DNA of 18,202 nucleotides from the NCBI GenBank assembly GCA_003248755.1, contig QFQW01000075.1, positions 1 through 18,202 of the forward strand, written 5' to 3'. The notes beneath the pieces are model-generated. The model worked only from the letters and a program-made list of their open reading frames with translations, made no database searches and was not told the DNA's origin. Position 1 is the first letter of the stretch. Each line of letters begins with the position of its first letter. Origin of the DNA: Chryseobacterium sp. (lineage in GTDB: Bacteria > Bacteroidota > Bacteroidia > Flavobacteriales > Weeksellaceae). Position numbers and translations under genes: made by a program. This document shows, in pieces, positions 6,415-13,476 of the stretch.

Positions 6415-6987
6415 TTACTTTGGAAACCTCATTTTATAACTCACGGCAACTTCTCCGTTTGCAATTTTTTGAAGTTTTCCTTTTACTATTTTTTTCTTCA
6501 GAGCGCTCAAGTGGTCTGTGAATAGGATTCCTTCAATATGGTCATATTCATGCTGGATTACTCTTGCTCTGATGTCAGAAAATGTATCGGTATGTTTAAC
6601 GAAATTTCTATCGTAATATTCTATTTTAATCGTCGATTTTCTCTTCACATCTTCACGAACTTCCGGAATACTCAAACATCCTTCATTGAATTTCCATTCT
6701 TCACCAGATTCTTCGATGATTTTTGCATTGATGAAAACCTTTTTAAAATCTTTCAATTCTTCAGCGATATCTTCATAATCTTCATCATCGGAAAGAGGGG
6801 AAACATCCACAACAAAAAGTCTGATATCCAAACCAATCTGAGGTGCTGCAAGACCAATCCCGTTGGCACCATACATTGTCTCAAACATATTGTCAATCAA
6901 TGCTTGCAGCTCAGGATAATCTTTGGTGATATCGTGTGCTTTTTTTCTCAAAACGGAATCTCCGAATGCTCTAATTGGTAATATCAT
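6415..6987 (-). CDS. def: Peptide deformylase
   Basis: Metalloenzyme that removes the N-formyl group from the initiator methionine of new proteins at the ribosome. At 190 residues it has normal length. All three active-site motifs are intact: GIGLAAPQIG (43-52), EGCLS (102-106, metal ligand C104) and HEYDH (146-150, metal ligands H146 and H150 with catalytic E147). Between motifs 1 and 2 there is an acidic insertion (SDDEDYEDIAEELKD, 66-80), as I would expect in the Bacteroidota type. The ATG at 6985-6987 overlaps the end of ruvX by 4 bases (6984-6987), so translation is coupled. Confidence 0.97.
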   Translation of the reverse strand: MILPIRAFGDSVLRKKAHDITKDYPELQALIDNMFETMYGANGIGLAAPQIGLDIRLFVVDVSPLSDDEDYEDIAEELKDFKKVFINAKIIEESGEEWKFNEGCLSIPEVREDVKRKSTIKIEYYDRNFVKHTDTFSDIRARVIQHEYDHIEGILFTDHLSALKKKIVKGKLQKIANGEVAVSYKMRFPK

Positions 6988-7397
6988 CTTTTTTGTTCTA
7001 AAAAATTTTGCAACAATATTGTTGCACTTACTTTGTCAATCAATCCTTTTTCCTGTCTTTGTTTTTTATTTTTTCCACTTTGACTAATGAAAAAAGAAGC
7101 CATTTTGGAAGTGAAACGTTCATCCAGACGGTTGATTTTCTTCTCAGGAAATTCCTTTTCGAATACCGAAATAAATTTCAGAATTTCAGTCTCGATTTCG
7201 GACATATTTCCTTTTAAATCCGTAGGAAGTCCGACGACTATCTCATCCACTTTGTTCTCGGAAAAATATTTTTTCAGAAAATCTACAAGTTTTGGTGTTT
7301 CCACTGTTGTCAGTCCGCTTGCAATAATTTGCATATCATCTGTAACAGCTATTCCGGTTCTTGCTTTTCCGTAGTCGATGGCTAGGATTTGTCCCAT
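6984..7397 (-). CDS. ruvX: Pre-16S rRNA nuclease / Holliday-junction resolvase homolog YqgF
   Basis: 137 residues, RNase H-like fold, normal length for YqgF/RuvX, which finishes the 5' end of 16S rRNA; older annotation calls it a putative Holliday junction resolvase. The acidic catalytic set is present: D8 in AIDYGKARTGIA, the strand IVVGLP (53-58), E93 in LDERFTS, and D121 in LIDKVSATILLQ. It overlaps def by 4 bases and heads the unit ruvX-def-DUF5606. A perfect -7 box (7405-7412) lies 7 bp before its ATG. Confidence 0.95.
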   Translation of the reverse strand: MGQILAIDYGKARTGIAVTDDMQIIASGLTTVETPKLVDFLKKYFSENKVDEIVVGLPTDLKGNMSEIETEILKFISVFEKEFPEKKINRLDERFTSKMASFFISQSGKNKKQRQEKGLIDKVSATILLQNFLEQKR

Positions 7398-7404
7398 AAG
7401 TTTG

Positions 7405-7435
7405 CAAATTTACAAAAATTTTCAGCTTATGAAAA
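7405..7435 (-). promoter_or_regulatory. Promoter of the ruvX-def-DUF5606 unit
   Basis: On the minus strand a perfect Bacteroidota -7 box TAAATTTG (complement of 7405-7412) is preceded 18 bp upstream by TTTTC (complement of 7431-7435), a near match to the -33 box. The -7 box is only 7 bp from the ruvX ATG, so the transcript would be nearly leaderless. Confidence 0.6.
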
Positions 7436-7450
7436 CTCAATAATTTAATA

Positions 7451-7484
7451 AAAATAAATAAGTCGTAAAACAGAATTTTACGAC
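7451..7484 (-). terminator. Terminator of the sigma factor / membrane protein unit
   Basis: A 9-bp perfect stem (7462-7470 with 7476-7484, GTCGTAAAA/TTTTACGAC) has a 5-nt loop. On the minus strand it is followed by TTATTTATTTTTATTA. It lies 34 bp after the stop of the membrane protein gene. Confidence 0.8.
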
Positions 7485-7518
7485 CTATTAAATACAATTA
7501 ATGAATGTGATATTTATC

Positions 7519-8115
7519 TTAATCCATTTTCATTTCCTCAACCAGTTTTTTGATTCTATCAATATATTTCCCATAAAAATGCTTGAACCACCAGAGTCCA
7601 AAAAAATAAAGCGCAAACAATCCAAACAAAATAGATACAATGAATTTCAAAGCCAAAACTCCGTCCGTATATTGATGAGTATAAGGAATAGATTCGGTTA
7701 TGATAACTATTTCACAAACCAAAAACGGAACAAAACTCAAATAAAACGAAAGATAATATTGCTTATTCAATTCAAACTGATGAAGCAAATCTTTCAAAGA
7801 ATCAAAAGTTCCCAAAGTAGGATTGCTGATTTCTTTGTAAAGTTTAAAAAATTTGCTAAAAAAGAAACCTGTCACAAAAGTCATAGAAGCCACTAAAACT
7901 TCAATGTAAAGCTTAAAACGAAAAGGAATCTGAAAAAACCAAATAACAATTAGAATGATTGGCAACATAATAGCAGTTGGCCAGAATTCATTTCGCATAT
8001 TTTTCCTGATTTTTTCCAGAGGCAGATGTATTTCTTTTTGTCTTTCCGTAGAGATTTCCGGTGTTTCGGAAACATCTTCTTTATTCCAAAGTGATTTAAG
8101 ATTATCTAAGTCCAT
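7519..8115 (-). CDS. Four-helix membrane protein, possible ECF sigma regulator
   Basis: 198 residues. A cytoplasmic N-terminal segment of about 44 residues (MDLDNLKSLWNKEDV, then charged) is followed by four predicted membrane helices near residues 45-63, 67-88, 120-140 and 152-176, and a basic-acidic tail DRIKKLVEEMK. I do not recognise a named family. Position right behind an ECF sigma factor, on the same strand and with a shared terminator, is the usual place of an anti-sigma factor, and the N-terminal 'LDNLKxxWN' segment could bind the sigma factor. No zinc-binding anti-sigma (HxxxCxxC) motif is present. The spacer to the sigma gene is filled by a perfect heptamer array, which may affect its expression. 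Confidence 0.75.
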   Translation of the reverse strand: MDLDNLKSLWNKEDVSETPEISTERQKEIHLPLEKIRKNMRNEFWPTAIMLPIILIVIWFFQIPFRFKLYIEVLVASMTFVTGFFFSKFFKLYKEISNPTLGTFDSLKDLLHQFELNKQYYLSFYLSFVPFLVCEIVIITESIPYTHQYTDGVLALKFIVSILFGLFALYFFGLWWFKHFYGKYIDRIKKLVEEMKMD

Positions 8116-8120
8116 ATCTT

Positions 8121-8176
8121 TGATAGTTGATAGTTGATAGTTGATAGTTGATAGTTGATAGTTGATAGTTGATAGT
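8121..8176. repeat. Perfect tandem heptamer, (TGATAGT)8
   Basis: Eight exact copies of TGATAGT without a mismatch (56 bp), followed by TG. It fills most of the 69-bp gap between the stop of the sigma factor (8185) and the start of the membrane protein (8115). On the minus strand the repeat (ACTATCA) has no stop codon in any frame and would encode a repeating 7-residue peptide, but stops TGA-TAA at 8187-8182 precede it. The lack of any mismatch suggests active expansion and contraction by slipped replication. Confidence 0.97.
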
Positions 8177-8184
8177 TGGGTTTA

Positions 8185-8697
8185 TCAGGCCGAGGTTCTC
8201 GAAGCATTTTTGCTAATCAATTCCTTCAGTTTTTCCTTTGCACGGTTTAGTTTTACTCTTGCATTTCCTTCCGAGATTCCCATTTGTTCGGCCATTTCTT
8301 TTCCAGAAAAATCTTCCAGATAATAGAAAATCAAGGCTTTGTCAATGGGGTTGAGTTGTTGGATGGATTCATACATCAGCTTTAGGTTTTGTTCGTCTTC
8401 ATAGTTGTATTCGTCTTCTTTTATTTTGTAGAGTGAGACATCATCGTTTTGGATAAAATTCCGTCTTTTCTCAGATTTCAGGAAAATGATTGCCGTGTTT
8501 AGGGCGATTCTGTAAAGCCAAGTCGAGAATTCTGACTTTCCTTCAAAACTCGAGAAAGACTTCCAAACCTGATAAATAATTTCCTGGAAAAGGTCATTCT
8601 GGTCATCACGATTATCCATATACATCTTAGAAATCTTGAAAATGATTCCTTTATGTTTATCGATTTTCTCTAAAAATTCTTTCTCAGATGAACCCAT
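8185..8697 (-). CDS. ECF-type RNA polymerase sigma factor
   Basis: 170 residues, a two-domain sigma-70 family factor. Region 2 spans about residues 8-78, with the core-binding and -10-recognition pattern DQNDLFQEIIYQVWKSF (32-48) and FSTWLYRIALN (57-67). Region 4 spans about 110-158, with LNPIDKALIFYYLEDFSGKE and the helix-turn-helix EMAEQMGISEGNARVKLNRA. It recognises its own class of promoters; the target genes cannot be read from this window. The next gene on the same strand is a membrane protein that may control it, though it is not a classical anti-sigma factor. I saw only weak promoter matches upstream. The C-terminus SKNASRTSA is a short polar tail. Confidence 0.93.
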   Translation of the reverse strand: MGSSEKEFLEKIDKHKGIIFKISKMYMDNRDDQNDLFQEIIYQVWKSFSSFEGKSEFSTWLYRIALNTAIIFLKSEKRRNFIQNDDVSLYKIKEDEYNYEDEQNLKLMYESIQQLNPIDKALIFYYLEDFSGKEMAEQMGISEGNARVKLNRAKEKLKELISKNASRTSA

Positions 8698-8790
8698 TTT
8701 TGTTTTAACTCTGTTCGGTTAGTAATGATATCAAAAATTTGTTACAAAAAATGATTTGCAAATTTTGATTCTATCCATTTTTCAATGTTA

Positions 8791-8827
8791 TTTGAAAAGA
8801 AAACCCTCAACATTTGTCGAGGGTTTT
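8791..8827 (-). terminator. Terminator of isocitrate dehydrogenase
   Basis: A 9-bp perfect stem (8800-8808 with 8819-8827, AAAACCCTC/GAGGGTTTT) has a 10-nt loop. On the minus strand it is followed by CTTTTC. It lies 25 bp after the idh stop codon; the symmetric A and T runs mean it could also stop transcription in the other direction. Confidence 0.85.
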
Positions 8828-8851
8828 ATATAAATTTTAACAAGAATCGGA

Positions 8852-11071
8852 TTAGATTCCGTTAACGATTTCATTAAGAGTTGCAGATGGTCTCATTGCA
8901 GCATCAGTTTTTGCGAAATCTGGTCTGTAATAACCATCGATTTCCTGAGCTTTACCTTGAGAACCAATCAATTCTTCATTGATTTTGCTTTCATTTTCTG
9001 CCAAAGCTTTTGCAACTGGAGCAAATTTAGAAGCGATATCAGCATCTTTAGTTTGATTTGCTAAAGCTTCTGCCCAATAAGTTGCCAAATAGAAATGAGA
9101 ACCCCTGTTATCAATTGTTCCCAATTTTCTTCCCGGAGATTTGTCTTCAGCTAAGAATTTTGCGTTAGCTTCGTCCAAAGCATCAGCCAAAATCTGAGCT
9201 TTTGGATTATTCTGAGTCTGAGCCAAATGTTCCAAAGAAGCCTGTATCGCTAAGAATTCACCCAAAGAGTCCCATCTCAGATAACCTTCTTCGATAAACT
9301 GTTCGATGTGTTTAGGCGCAGAACCTCCAGCACCAGTTTCGAACAAACCACCACCGTTCATCAATGGAACAATAGATAACATTTTTGCAGAAGTTCCTAA
9401 TTCCAAAATAGGGAATAGGTCGGTCAGATAATCTCTCAAAACATTTCCGGAAACCGAGATAGTGTCTTTACCTTCTCTTGCTCTTTTAAGCGTTTCCGTC
9501 ATTGCATCCTTAACATCAAGAATTCTGATGTCAAGTCCGGTTGTATCGTAATCTTTAAGATATTTCTCAACTTTTTTGATGATTTCTCTGTCGTGTGCTC
9601 TTGCTTTGTCCAACCAGAAAATCGCAGGCGTATCAGATAATCTTGCTCTGTTTACAGCTAATTTTACCCAATCTTGGATTGGTGCATCCTTAGTCTGACA
9701 CATTCTGAAGATATCATATTTCTCCACTTTTTGTTCCAAAAGAACGTTTCCGTTTTCATCAAGAACTTTTACAGTTCCGTCAGCTTCTGCCTGGAAAGTC
9801 TTGTCGTGAGAACCATATTCTTCAGCTTTTTGAGCCATCAGACCAACATTAGGAACAGAGCCCATTGTTGTCGGGTCCAGTTTTCCATTAGCTTTCATAT
9901 CATCAATTGCTGCCTGATAAAAACCTGCGTAAGAGCGGTCCGGGATAATGGCCACTGTATCATCTTCCGCTCCAACTTTGTCCCACATTTTTCCTCCGTT
10001 TCTGATTAATGCAGCCATAGATGCATCAACAATAATGTCAGAAGGAACGTGGAAATTAGTAATGCCTTTGTCAGAATTTACCATTGCAACTCTAGGTCCG
10101 TTTTCAAGAACTTTATCGATATCAGCTTTGATTTCAGCTTCTTGAGGAATTCCAGCAATTTTGTCGTAAAGATTTTGTAATCCGTTGTTTGGGTTGATAT
10201 CCAGAGATTTGAAAGTCTCAGCATATTTAGTAAACACATCTTTGAAGAAAGTCTCAACAATAGCTCCGAAAATAATCGGATCAGAGATTTTCATCATTGT
10301 CGCTTTCAGGTGCGCAGAAAGGATTACTCCTCTTTGTTTTGCTTCATCAATTGCGGTTTGTACAAACGCTTTCAATGAATTAATATTCATTACAGAAGAA
10401 TCAATTACTTCACCAGCTTTAAGGTTTGCGAAATCTTTAAGAACTTTCTCAGAACCGTCATTTCCGAAGAATACAGTTTTGAATTTAGAATCAGATTCCA
10501 CAGTTGTAGAAGTTTCAGTTCCGTAGAAATCTCCGCTGGTCATATGAGCCACATCTGTTTTGCTGTCAGATGCCCAAGCTCCCATTTTGTGTGGATTAGC
10601 TTTGGCGTAGTTTTTAACTGCTTTTGGTGCACGTCTGTCAGAATTTCCTTCTCTTAGAACAGGATTTACGGCAGAACCTAGAACTTTAGCATATTTAGCT
10701 TTGATAGCTTTTTCTTCTTCAGTTTTTGGCTCAGCAGGATAATTTGGAACTGCGAAACCTTTAGCTTGTAATTCTGCAATAGCTTCTTCTAACTGAGGCG
10801 CAGAAGCAGAAATATTTGGTAATTTAATAATGTTCGCTTCCGGAGTTGTTGCCAATTCGCCCAATTCTGATAGAGCATCTCCAATTTTTTGGTCATCCGT
10901 CAAGAATTCTGGAAAGTTAGCCAAGATTCTCCCTGAAAGTGAAATGTCTTTTGGAACGATGTTAACGTCTGCAACCGATGTAAAAGCCTTAACGATAGGC
11001 AAAAAAGAATGTGTTGCAAGCATTGGCGCTTCATCCGTAAGCGTGTAGATAATTTTTGATTTTTCTGACAT
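8852..11071 (-). CDS. icd: NADP-dependent isocitrate dehydrogenase, monomeric type
   Basis: TCA-cycle enzyme that oxidises isocitrate to 2-oxoglutarate and CO2 with NADP and a divalent metal, in the cytoplasm. At 739 residues it is the monomeric (IDH-II) class of about 740 residues, not the dimeric 415-residue class. Family segments are in order: SFLPIVKAF near the start, the substrate-binding serine in REGNSDRRAPK (S144), HMTSGDFYGTE, SAHLKATMMKISDPIIFG with the catalytic lysine, NFHVPSDIIVDASMAALIR, IPDRSYAGFYQ, and the coenzyme region MNGGGLFETGAGGSAPKHIE. The frame is intact from the ATG at 11071 to the stop. It is a single-gene unit with its own -7 box (11111-11118) and terminator (8791-8827). 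Confidence 0.97.
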   Translation of the reverse strand: MSEKSKIIYTLTDEAPMLATHSFLPIVKAFTSVADVNIVPKDISLSGRILANFPEFLTDDQKIGDALSELGELATTPEANIIKLPNISASAPQLEEAIAELQAKGFAVPNYPAEPKTEEEKAIKAKYAKVLGSAVNPVLREGNSDRRAPKAVKNYAKANPHKMGAWASDSKTDVAHMTSGDFYGTETSTTVESDSKFKTVFFGNDGSEKVLKDFANLKAGEVIDSSVMNINSLKAFVQTAIDEAKQRGVILSAHLKATMMKISDPIIFGAIVETFFKDVFTKYAETFKSLDINPNNGLQNLYDKIAGIPQEAEIKADIDKVLENGPRVAMVNSDKGITNFHVPSDIIVDASMAALIRNGGKMWDKVGAEDDTVAIIPDRSYAGFYQAAIDDMKANGKLDPTTMGSVPNVGLMAQKAEEYGSHDKTFQAEADGTVKVLDENGNVLLEQKVEKYDIFRMCQTKDAPIQDWVKLAVNRARLSDTPAIFWLDKARAHDREIIKKVEKYLKDYDTTGLDIRILDVKDAMTETLKRAREGKDTISVSGNVLRDYLTDLFPILELGTSAKMLSIVPLMNGGGLFETGAGGSAPKHIEQFIEEGYLRWDSLGEFLAIQASLEHLAQTQNNPKAQILADALDEANAKFLAEDKSPGRKLGTIDNRGSHFYLATYWAEALANQTKDADIASKFAPVAKALAENESKINEELIGSQGKAQEIDGYYRPDFAKTDAAMRPSATLNEIVNGI

Positions 11072-11110
11072 TATAGTAGTTGATTTTATTTACTGTTTTT
11101 TCAAAACAGA

Positions 11111-11118
11111 CAAATTTA
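11111..11118 (-). promoter_or_regulatory. -7 box of the isocitrate dehydrogenase gene
   Basis: A perfect TAAATTTG on the minus strand, 39 bp before the icd ATG, which places a transcript start about 30 bp before the gene. I see no good TTTG at the usual distance upstream, so the -33 element is weak or absent. Confidence 0.55.
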
Positions 11119-11183
11119 GTGTTTTTATGGTAATTTTATGATAGAAGAAATATGATTTTTGAGTGTTTTGTTATTAATATTAA

Positions 11184-11209
11184 ATAAAAAAAGAGGTGTT
11201 TGCCTCTTT
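11184..11209 (-). terminator. Terminator of the five-repeat protein gene
   Basis: A 7-bp stem (11190-11196 with 11203-11209, AAAGAGG/CCTCTTT) has a 6-nt loop and is followed on the minus strand by TTTTTATTTA. It starts 3 bp after the stop codon of the 383-residue protein. Confidence 0.8.
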
Positions 11210-11212
11210 GAA

Positions 11213-12364
11213 TTAATTAGTTTCTGATGAAATTATTACTGGTAAGCTATAATTATTATTGTAATAACTGATGTCAAATACCTGTGATTCCCAAAGTCCT
11301 TTTTTAGAATTAAACACATATACTTTATGATCATACTTGTCCGTAAAAATGAAATTACCATTTGTTCCTTCCAAAATTGGAGAACTGTAGTTATTGTTAT
11401 AATAACTGATATTATAAGTTTGTGATACCCAACTTCCAGTTTGTGTATCATATGCATATATTTTATGATCGTATTTATCTATAAACGCAAAATTATCACC
11501 AGAGGTTATCACATTAGGAATACTGTAATTATTATTGTAATAACTTACATTATAAATTTGTGATGACCATTTGGAAGATTTAGAGCTAAATGTATAAACT
11601 TTACGATCATATTTATCAGTAAATGTATAGCTTCCTAATGGAGTTGTTGTGATTGTTGGGCTACTGTAATTGTTGTTATAATAGCTAATACTATACACTT
11701 GTGATGACCAAGTAGATGAATAGGCATTAGATACATAAACTTTATGATCATATTTGTCAATGAACATAAAGCTTCCATTTGTTGCTGTCACTGCAGGTAC
11801 ACTATAGTTATTATTATAATAACTCACATTAAAAACTTGAGAACTCCAACCTCCATTTTTTGAATTAGAGACATATGCTGTATGATCATATTTGTCTAGA
11901 AAAAAATAATTTATACTTTTATTCTTGATAACATCATCACCGATGCTTGAATTTGTAGAATTTGTACTTACACTTCCAGCAACCAAAGCATAAGGCACAC
12001 TCATCAACTGATTCACGCCAACATTCGTATAATTACTTCCGCCAGCTGGGTCCATTTCTACTTTTACAAATTTTGTATTCGTTCCCCAATTGATTCCACC
12101 GAAGTTTCCTATAGTCGCAGTTCCTTGTCCGATATTCAGATTAACCAAACCTTTGGAATTGGTTGTTTTTGTATGCGTTTCGGTATATATAACAGTTCCA
12201 GTTGCAGAATTGTCCAGAATGCTGATTCTTAATTTCACATTCCCATTAGCAATTGGCGCACCTGCCGAATTGAAAGCAATTGTTTGATAACTAAAAGCCT
12301 GTGGAACCTGAGAGTAAGCGAAAGAAGCTAAAGATAAACTGAAAGCGATGTAGAGTTTTTTCAT
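11213..12364 (-). CDS. Secreted protein with five 46-47-residue tandem repeats
   Basis: 383 residues. Residues 1-19 are a signal peptide (MKKLYIAFSLSLASFAYSQ). Residues 20-131 form an N-terminal domain common in Bacteroidota surface proteins: PQAFSYQTIAFNSAGAPIAN, then RISILDNSATGTVIYTETH and VNQLMSVPYALVAGSV. A Ser/Asn/Thr linker follows. Residues about 153-377 are five tandem repeats, each with DKYDHKVY, one Trp in WxSQV and SYYNNNYS; the DKYD motifs begin at residues 157, 203, 250, 296 and 342, spacing 46, 47, 46 and 46. One Trp per repeat and the five-fold count suggest a beta-propeller or lectin-like fold, an inference only. There is no T9SS sorting domain and no lipobox, so it is probably released to the periplasm or outside by a route not visible here. 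It lies 7 bp after the T9SS-domain gene. Confidence 0.85.
   Translation of the reverse strand: MKKLYIAFSLSLASFAYSQVPQAFSYQTIAFNSAGAPIANGNVKLRISILDNSATGTVIYTETHTKTTNSKGLVNLNIGQGTATIGNFGGINWGTNTKFVKVEMDPAGGSNYTNVGVNQLMSVPYALVAGSVSTNSTNSSIGDDVIKNKSINYFFLDKYDHTAYVSNSKNGGWSSQVFNVSYYNNNYSVPAVTATNGSFMFIDKYDHKVYVSNAYSSTWSSQVYSISYYNNNYSSPTITTTPLGSYTFTDKYDRKVYTFSSKSSKWSSQIYNVSYYNNNYSIPNVITSGDNFAFIDKYDHKIYAYDTQTGSWVSQTYNISYYNNNYSSPILEGTNGNFIFTDKYDHKVYVFNSKKGLWESQVFDISYYNNNYSLPVIISSETN
11234..11908 (-). repeat. Five in-frame repeats of about 138 bp
   Basis: The C-terminal part of the secreted 383-residue protein is built from five copies of a 46-47-codon unit. At DNA level the block for SYYNNNYS (on the plus strand TAATTATTATTGTAATAACT and variants) recurs at each unit. 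Units differ by synonymous and non-synonymous changes, so the array is older than a fresh duplication, but the length is nearly invariant. Confidence 0.9.
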
Positions 12365-12371
12365 CTGGTTT

Positions 12372-12821
12372 TTATTTTTTTATAATTTTTATAGGTTTGA
12401 TGTCCGTGTTTGTGAAATAAAGCAGATAGATTCCTGTATTAAGTAACCGTAAATCTATTTTATCCGATTCTACTTTTGTTTTTAAAATGATTCTGCCGGA
12501 ATTGTCGTAAATAAGAGCTTCGTCTAATTTGTTTTTCGAACTTAATTTTAAATTGATAAAATCGCTTGTTGGATTAGGATAGATTTTAATTTCATCCTTC
12601 AAAATTTCATTAATACCTAAAACCTTTAAAGTGGTTTGATAGAGGATTCCCATTGTTCCGGAATTTGCATCGTCCGGATTAGACGGTATTACATAGATTT
12701 CTCCTACAGAATGGTTAAAGGAATTTTCAGACACAGCACCGGAATTAATAGTTCCAATGACAGACTGAGCGCTTCCTAACAAAGGAAAAACCAGTAATAC
12801 ACCAAGATTGAATTTTTTCAT
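12372..12821 (-). CDS. Small exported protein with T9SS C-terminal sorting domain
   Basis: 149 residues. Signal peptide 1-19 (MKKFNLGVLLVFPLLGSAQ). Residues 20-72 are a short segment with an SVGEIYV core and TLKVLGINE, a pattern I recognise in small Bacteroidota surface proteins (the 'SVGQ...G...QQPFEI' type). Residues about 77-149 are a type A T9SS sorting domain: IKIYPNPTSDFINL, then IYDNSGRIIL, LNTGIYLLYF and the basic end IKIIKK. Such domains carry proteins across the outer membrane through the gliding/PorSS machinery and are then cut or exchanged for a surface anchor. The passenger is unusually small, about 55 residues. The gene is 7 bp upstream of the five-repeat protein and probably shares its transcript; they may work together at the surface. 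Confidence 0.88.
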   Translation of the reverse strand: MKKFNLGVLLVFPLLGSAQSVIGTINSGAVSENSFNHSVGEIYVIPSNPDDANSGTMGILYQTTLKVLGINEILKDEIKIYPNPTSDFINLKLSSKNKLDEALIYDNSGRIILKTKVESDKIDLRLLNTGIYLLYFTNTDIKPIKIIKK

Positions 12822-12888
12822 CTGTGTACGTAATAGTTTGGGTGCGAAAATAAGAAAATTTGTTAATCAGATTTAAATAAAAAATGTC

Positions 12889-12896
12889 TAATTTTG
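12889..12896 (+). promoter_or_regulatory. Candidate -7 box of tpx
   Basis: A perfect TAATTTTG lies 18 bp before the tpx ATG at 12915. The nearest TTTG (12859-12862) is 26 bp upstream of it, longer than the usual spacing, so only the -7 element is convincing. Confidence 0.45.
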
Positions 12897-12914
12897 GATT
12901 TCAATAAAAATATT

Positions 12915-13412
12915 ATGTCACAAATTACATTTAAAGGAAGTCCTATCAATACAGTTGGAACTTTGCCGGAAGTTGGAACTATTGCTCAGGAATTCACATT
13001 AGTTGGAGCTGATCTATCAGAAAAGCATTTGGCTGATTATACCGGAAAAAAAGTATTACTGAATATCTTCCCAAGCATCGACACAGGCGTTTGTGCCGCT
13101 TCTGCAAGACAGTTCAATAAAGAAGCTAGTGCTTTGGAAAATACTGTTGTTATAAACGTTTCAAGGGATTTACCTTTTGCTCTTAACAGATTCTGTGCTG
13201 CTGAAGGTCTTGATAATGTAGAAGTGTTGTCGGATTTCAGAGGGAATTTCGGTGAAGATTATGGTGTGACTTTGGACGATTCTCCATTGAGAGGATTATT
13301 GAGCAGAGCAGTTGTTGCTTTGGACGAAAAAGGAACGGTAATCTACACAGAACAAGTTCCGGAAATTGGACAAGAGCCAAACTACGAAAAGGCTATCAAC
13401 GCATTGAAATAA
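12915..13412 (+). CDS. tpx: Thiol peroxidase, atypical 2-Cys peroxiredoxin
   Basis: 165 residues, the normal Tpx length. It reduces hydrogen peroxide and organic peroxides using thioredoxin. The peroxidatic cysteine is C60 in IFPSIDTGVCAASARQF and the resolving cysteine is C94 in NRFCAAEG, matching Cys61 and Cys95 of E. coli Tpx. Other family segments are TFKGSPINTVGTLPEVG at the N-terminus, VINVSRDLPFA, and LSDFRG. The ATG at 12915 is chosen because the family begins MSQITFKG; a TTG at 12894 would add seven residues and overlaps the probable promoter. It is followed by a strong terminator. Confidence 0.96.
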   Translation: MSQITFKGSPINTVGTLPEVGTIAQEFTLVGADLSEKHLADYTGKKVLLNIFPSIDTGVCAASARQFNKEASALENTVVINVSRDLPFALNRFCAAEGLDNVEVLSDFRGNFGEDYGVTLDDSPLRGLLSRAVVALDEKGTVIYTEQVPEIGQEPNYEKAINALK

Positions 13413-13435
13413 AATTTCAATTAATAATTCATATT

Positions 13436-13475
13436 AACGGGAAATCTATTATTTTAGATTTTCCGTTTTTTATTT
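13436..13475 (+). terminator. Terminator of tpx, ending at the next start codon
   Basis: A 13-bp stem with one G.T pair (13436-13448 with 13455-13467) has a 6-nt loop and is followed by TTTTTTATTTT. The T tract ends 1 bp before the ATG of the Crp/Fnr gene at 13477. Confidence 0.9.
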
Positions 13476-13476
13476 T

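Noticed and set aside
6538..6981. A 147-codon open frame on the strand opposite def
   Set aside because: It is the antisense shadow of a gene with all peptide deformylase motifs; its product is Phe/Ile-rich with no domain pattern.
7501..7896. A 131-codon open frame opposite the four-helix membrane protein
   Set aside because: It is antisense to a well-formed membrane protein in a sigma-factor unit; the translation is low-complexity Lys/Gln/Ser with no domain.
8121..8176. CRISPR or regulator operator array at the heptamer repeat
   Set aside because: The units are contiguous 7-mers without spacers, so it is a simple microsatellite; CRISPR needs longer repeats separated by unique spacers.
11234..11908. 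T9SS sorting domain or autotransporter at the end of the five-repeat protein
   Set aside because: The C-terminus ends inside the fifth repeat (SLPVIISSETN). There is no YPNP block, no GxY pattern of a sorting domain and no barrel.
12894..12914. TTG start seven codons before tpx
   Set aside because: It overlaps the likely -7 box (12889-12896), and the family starts MSQITFKG at 12915.
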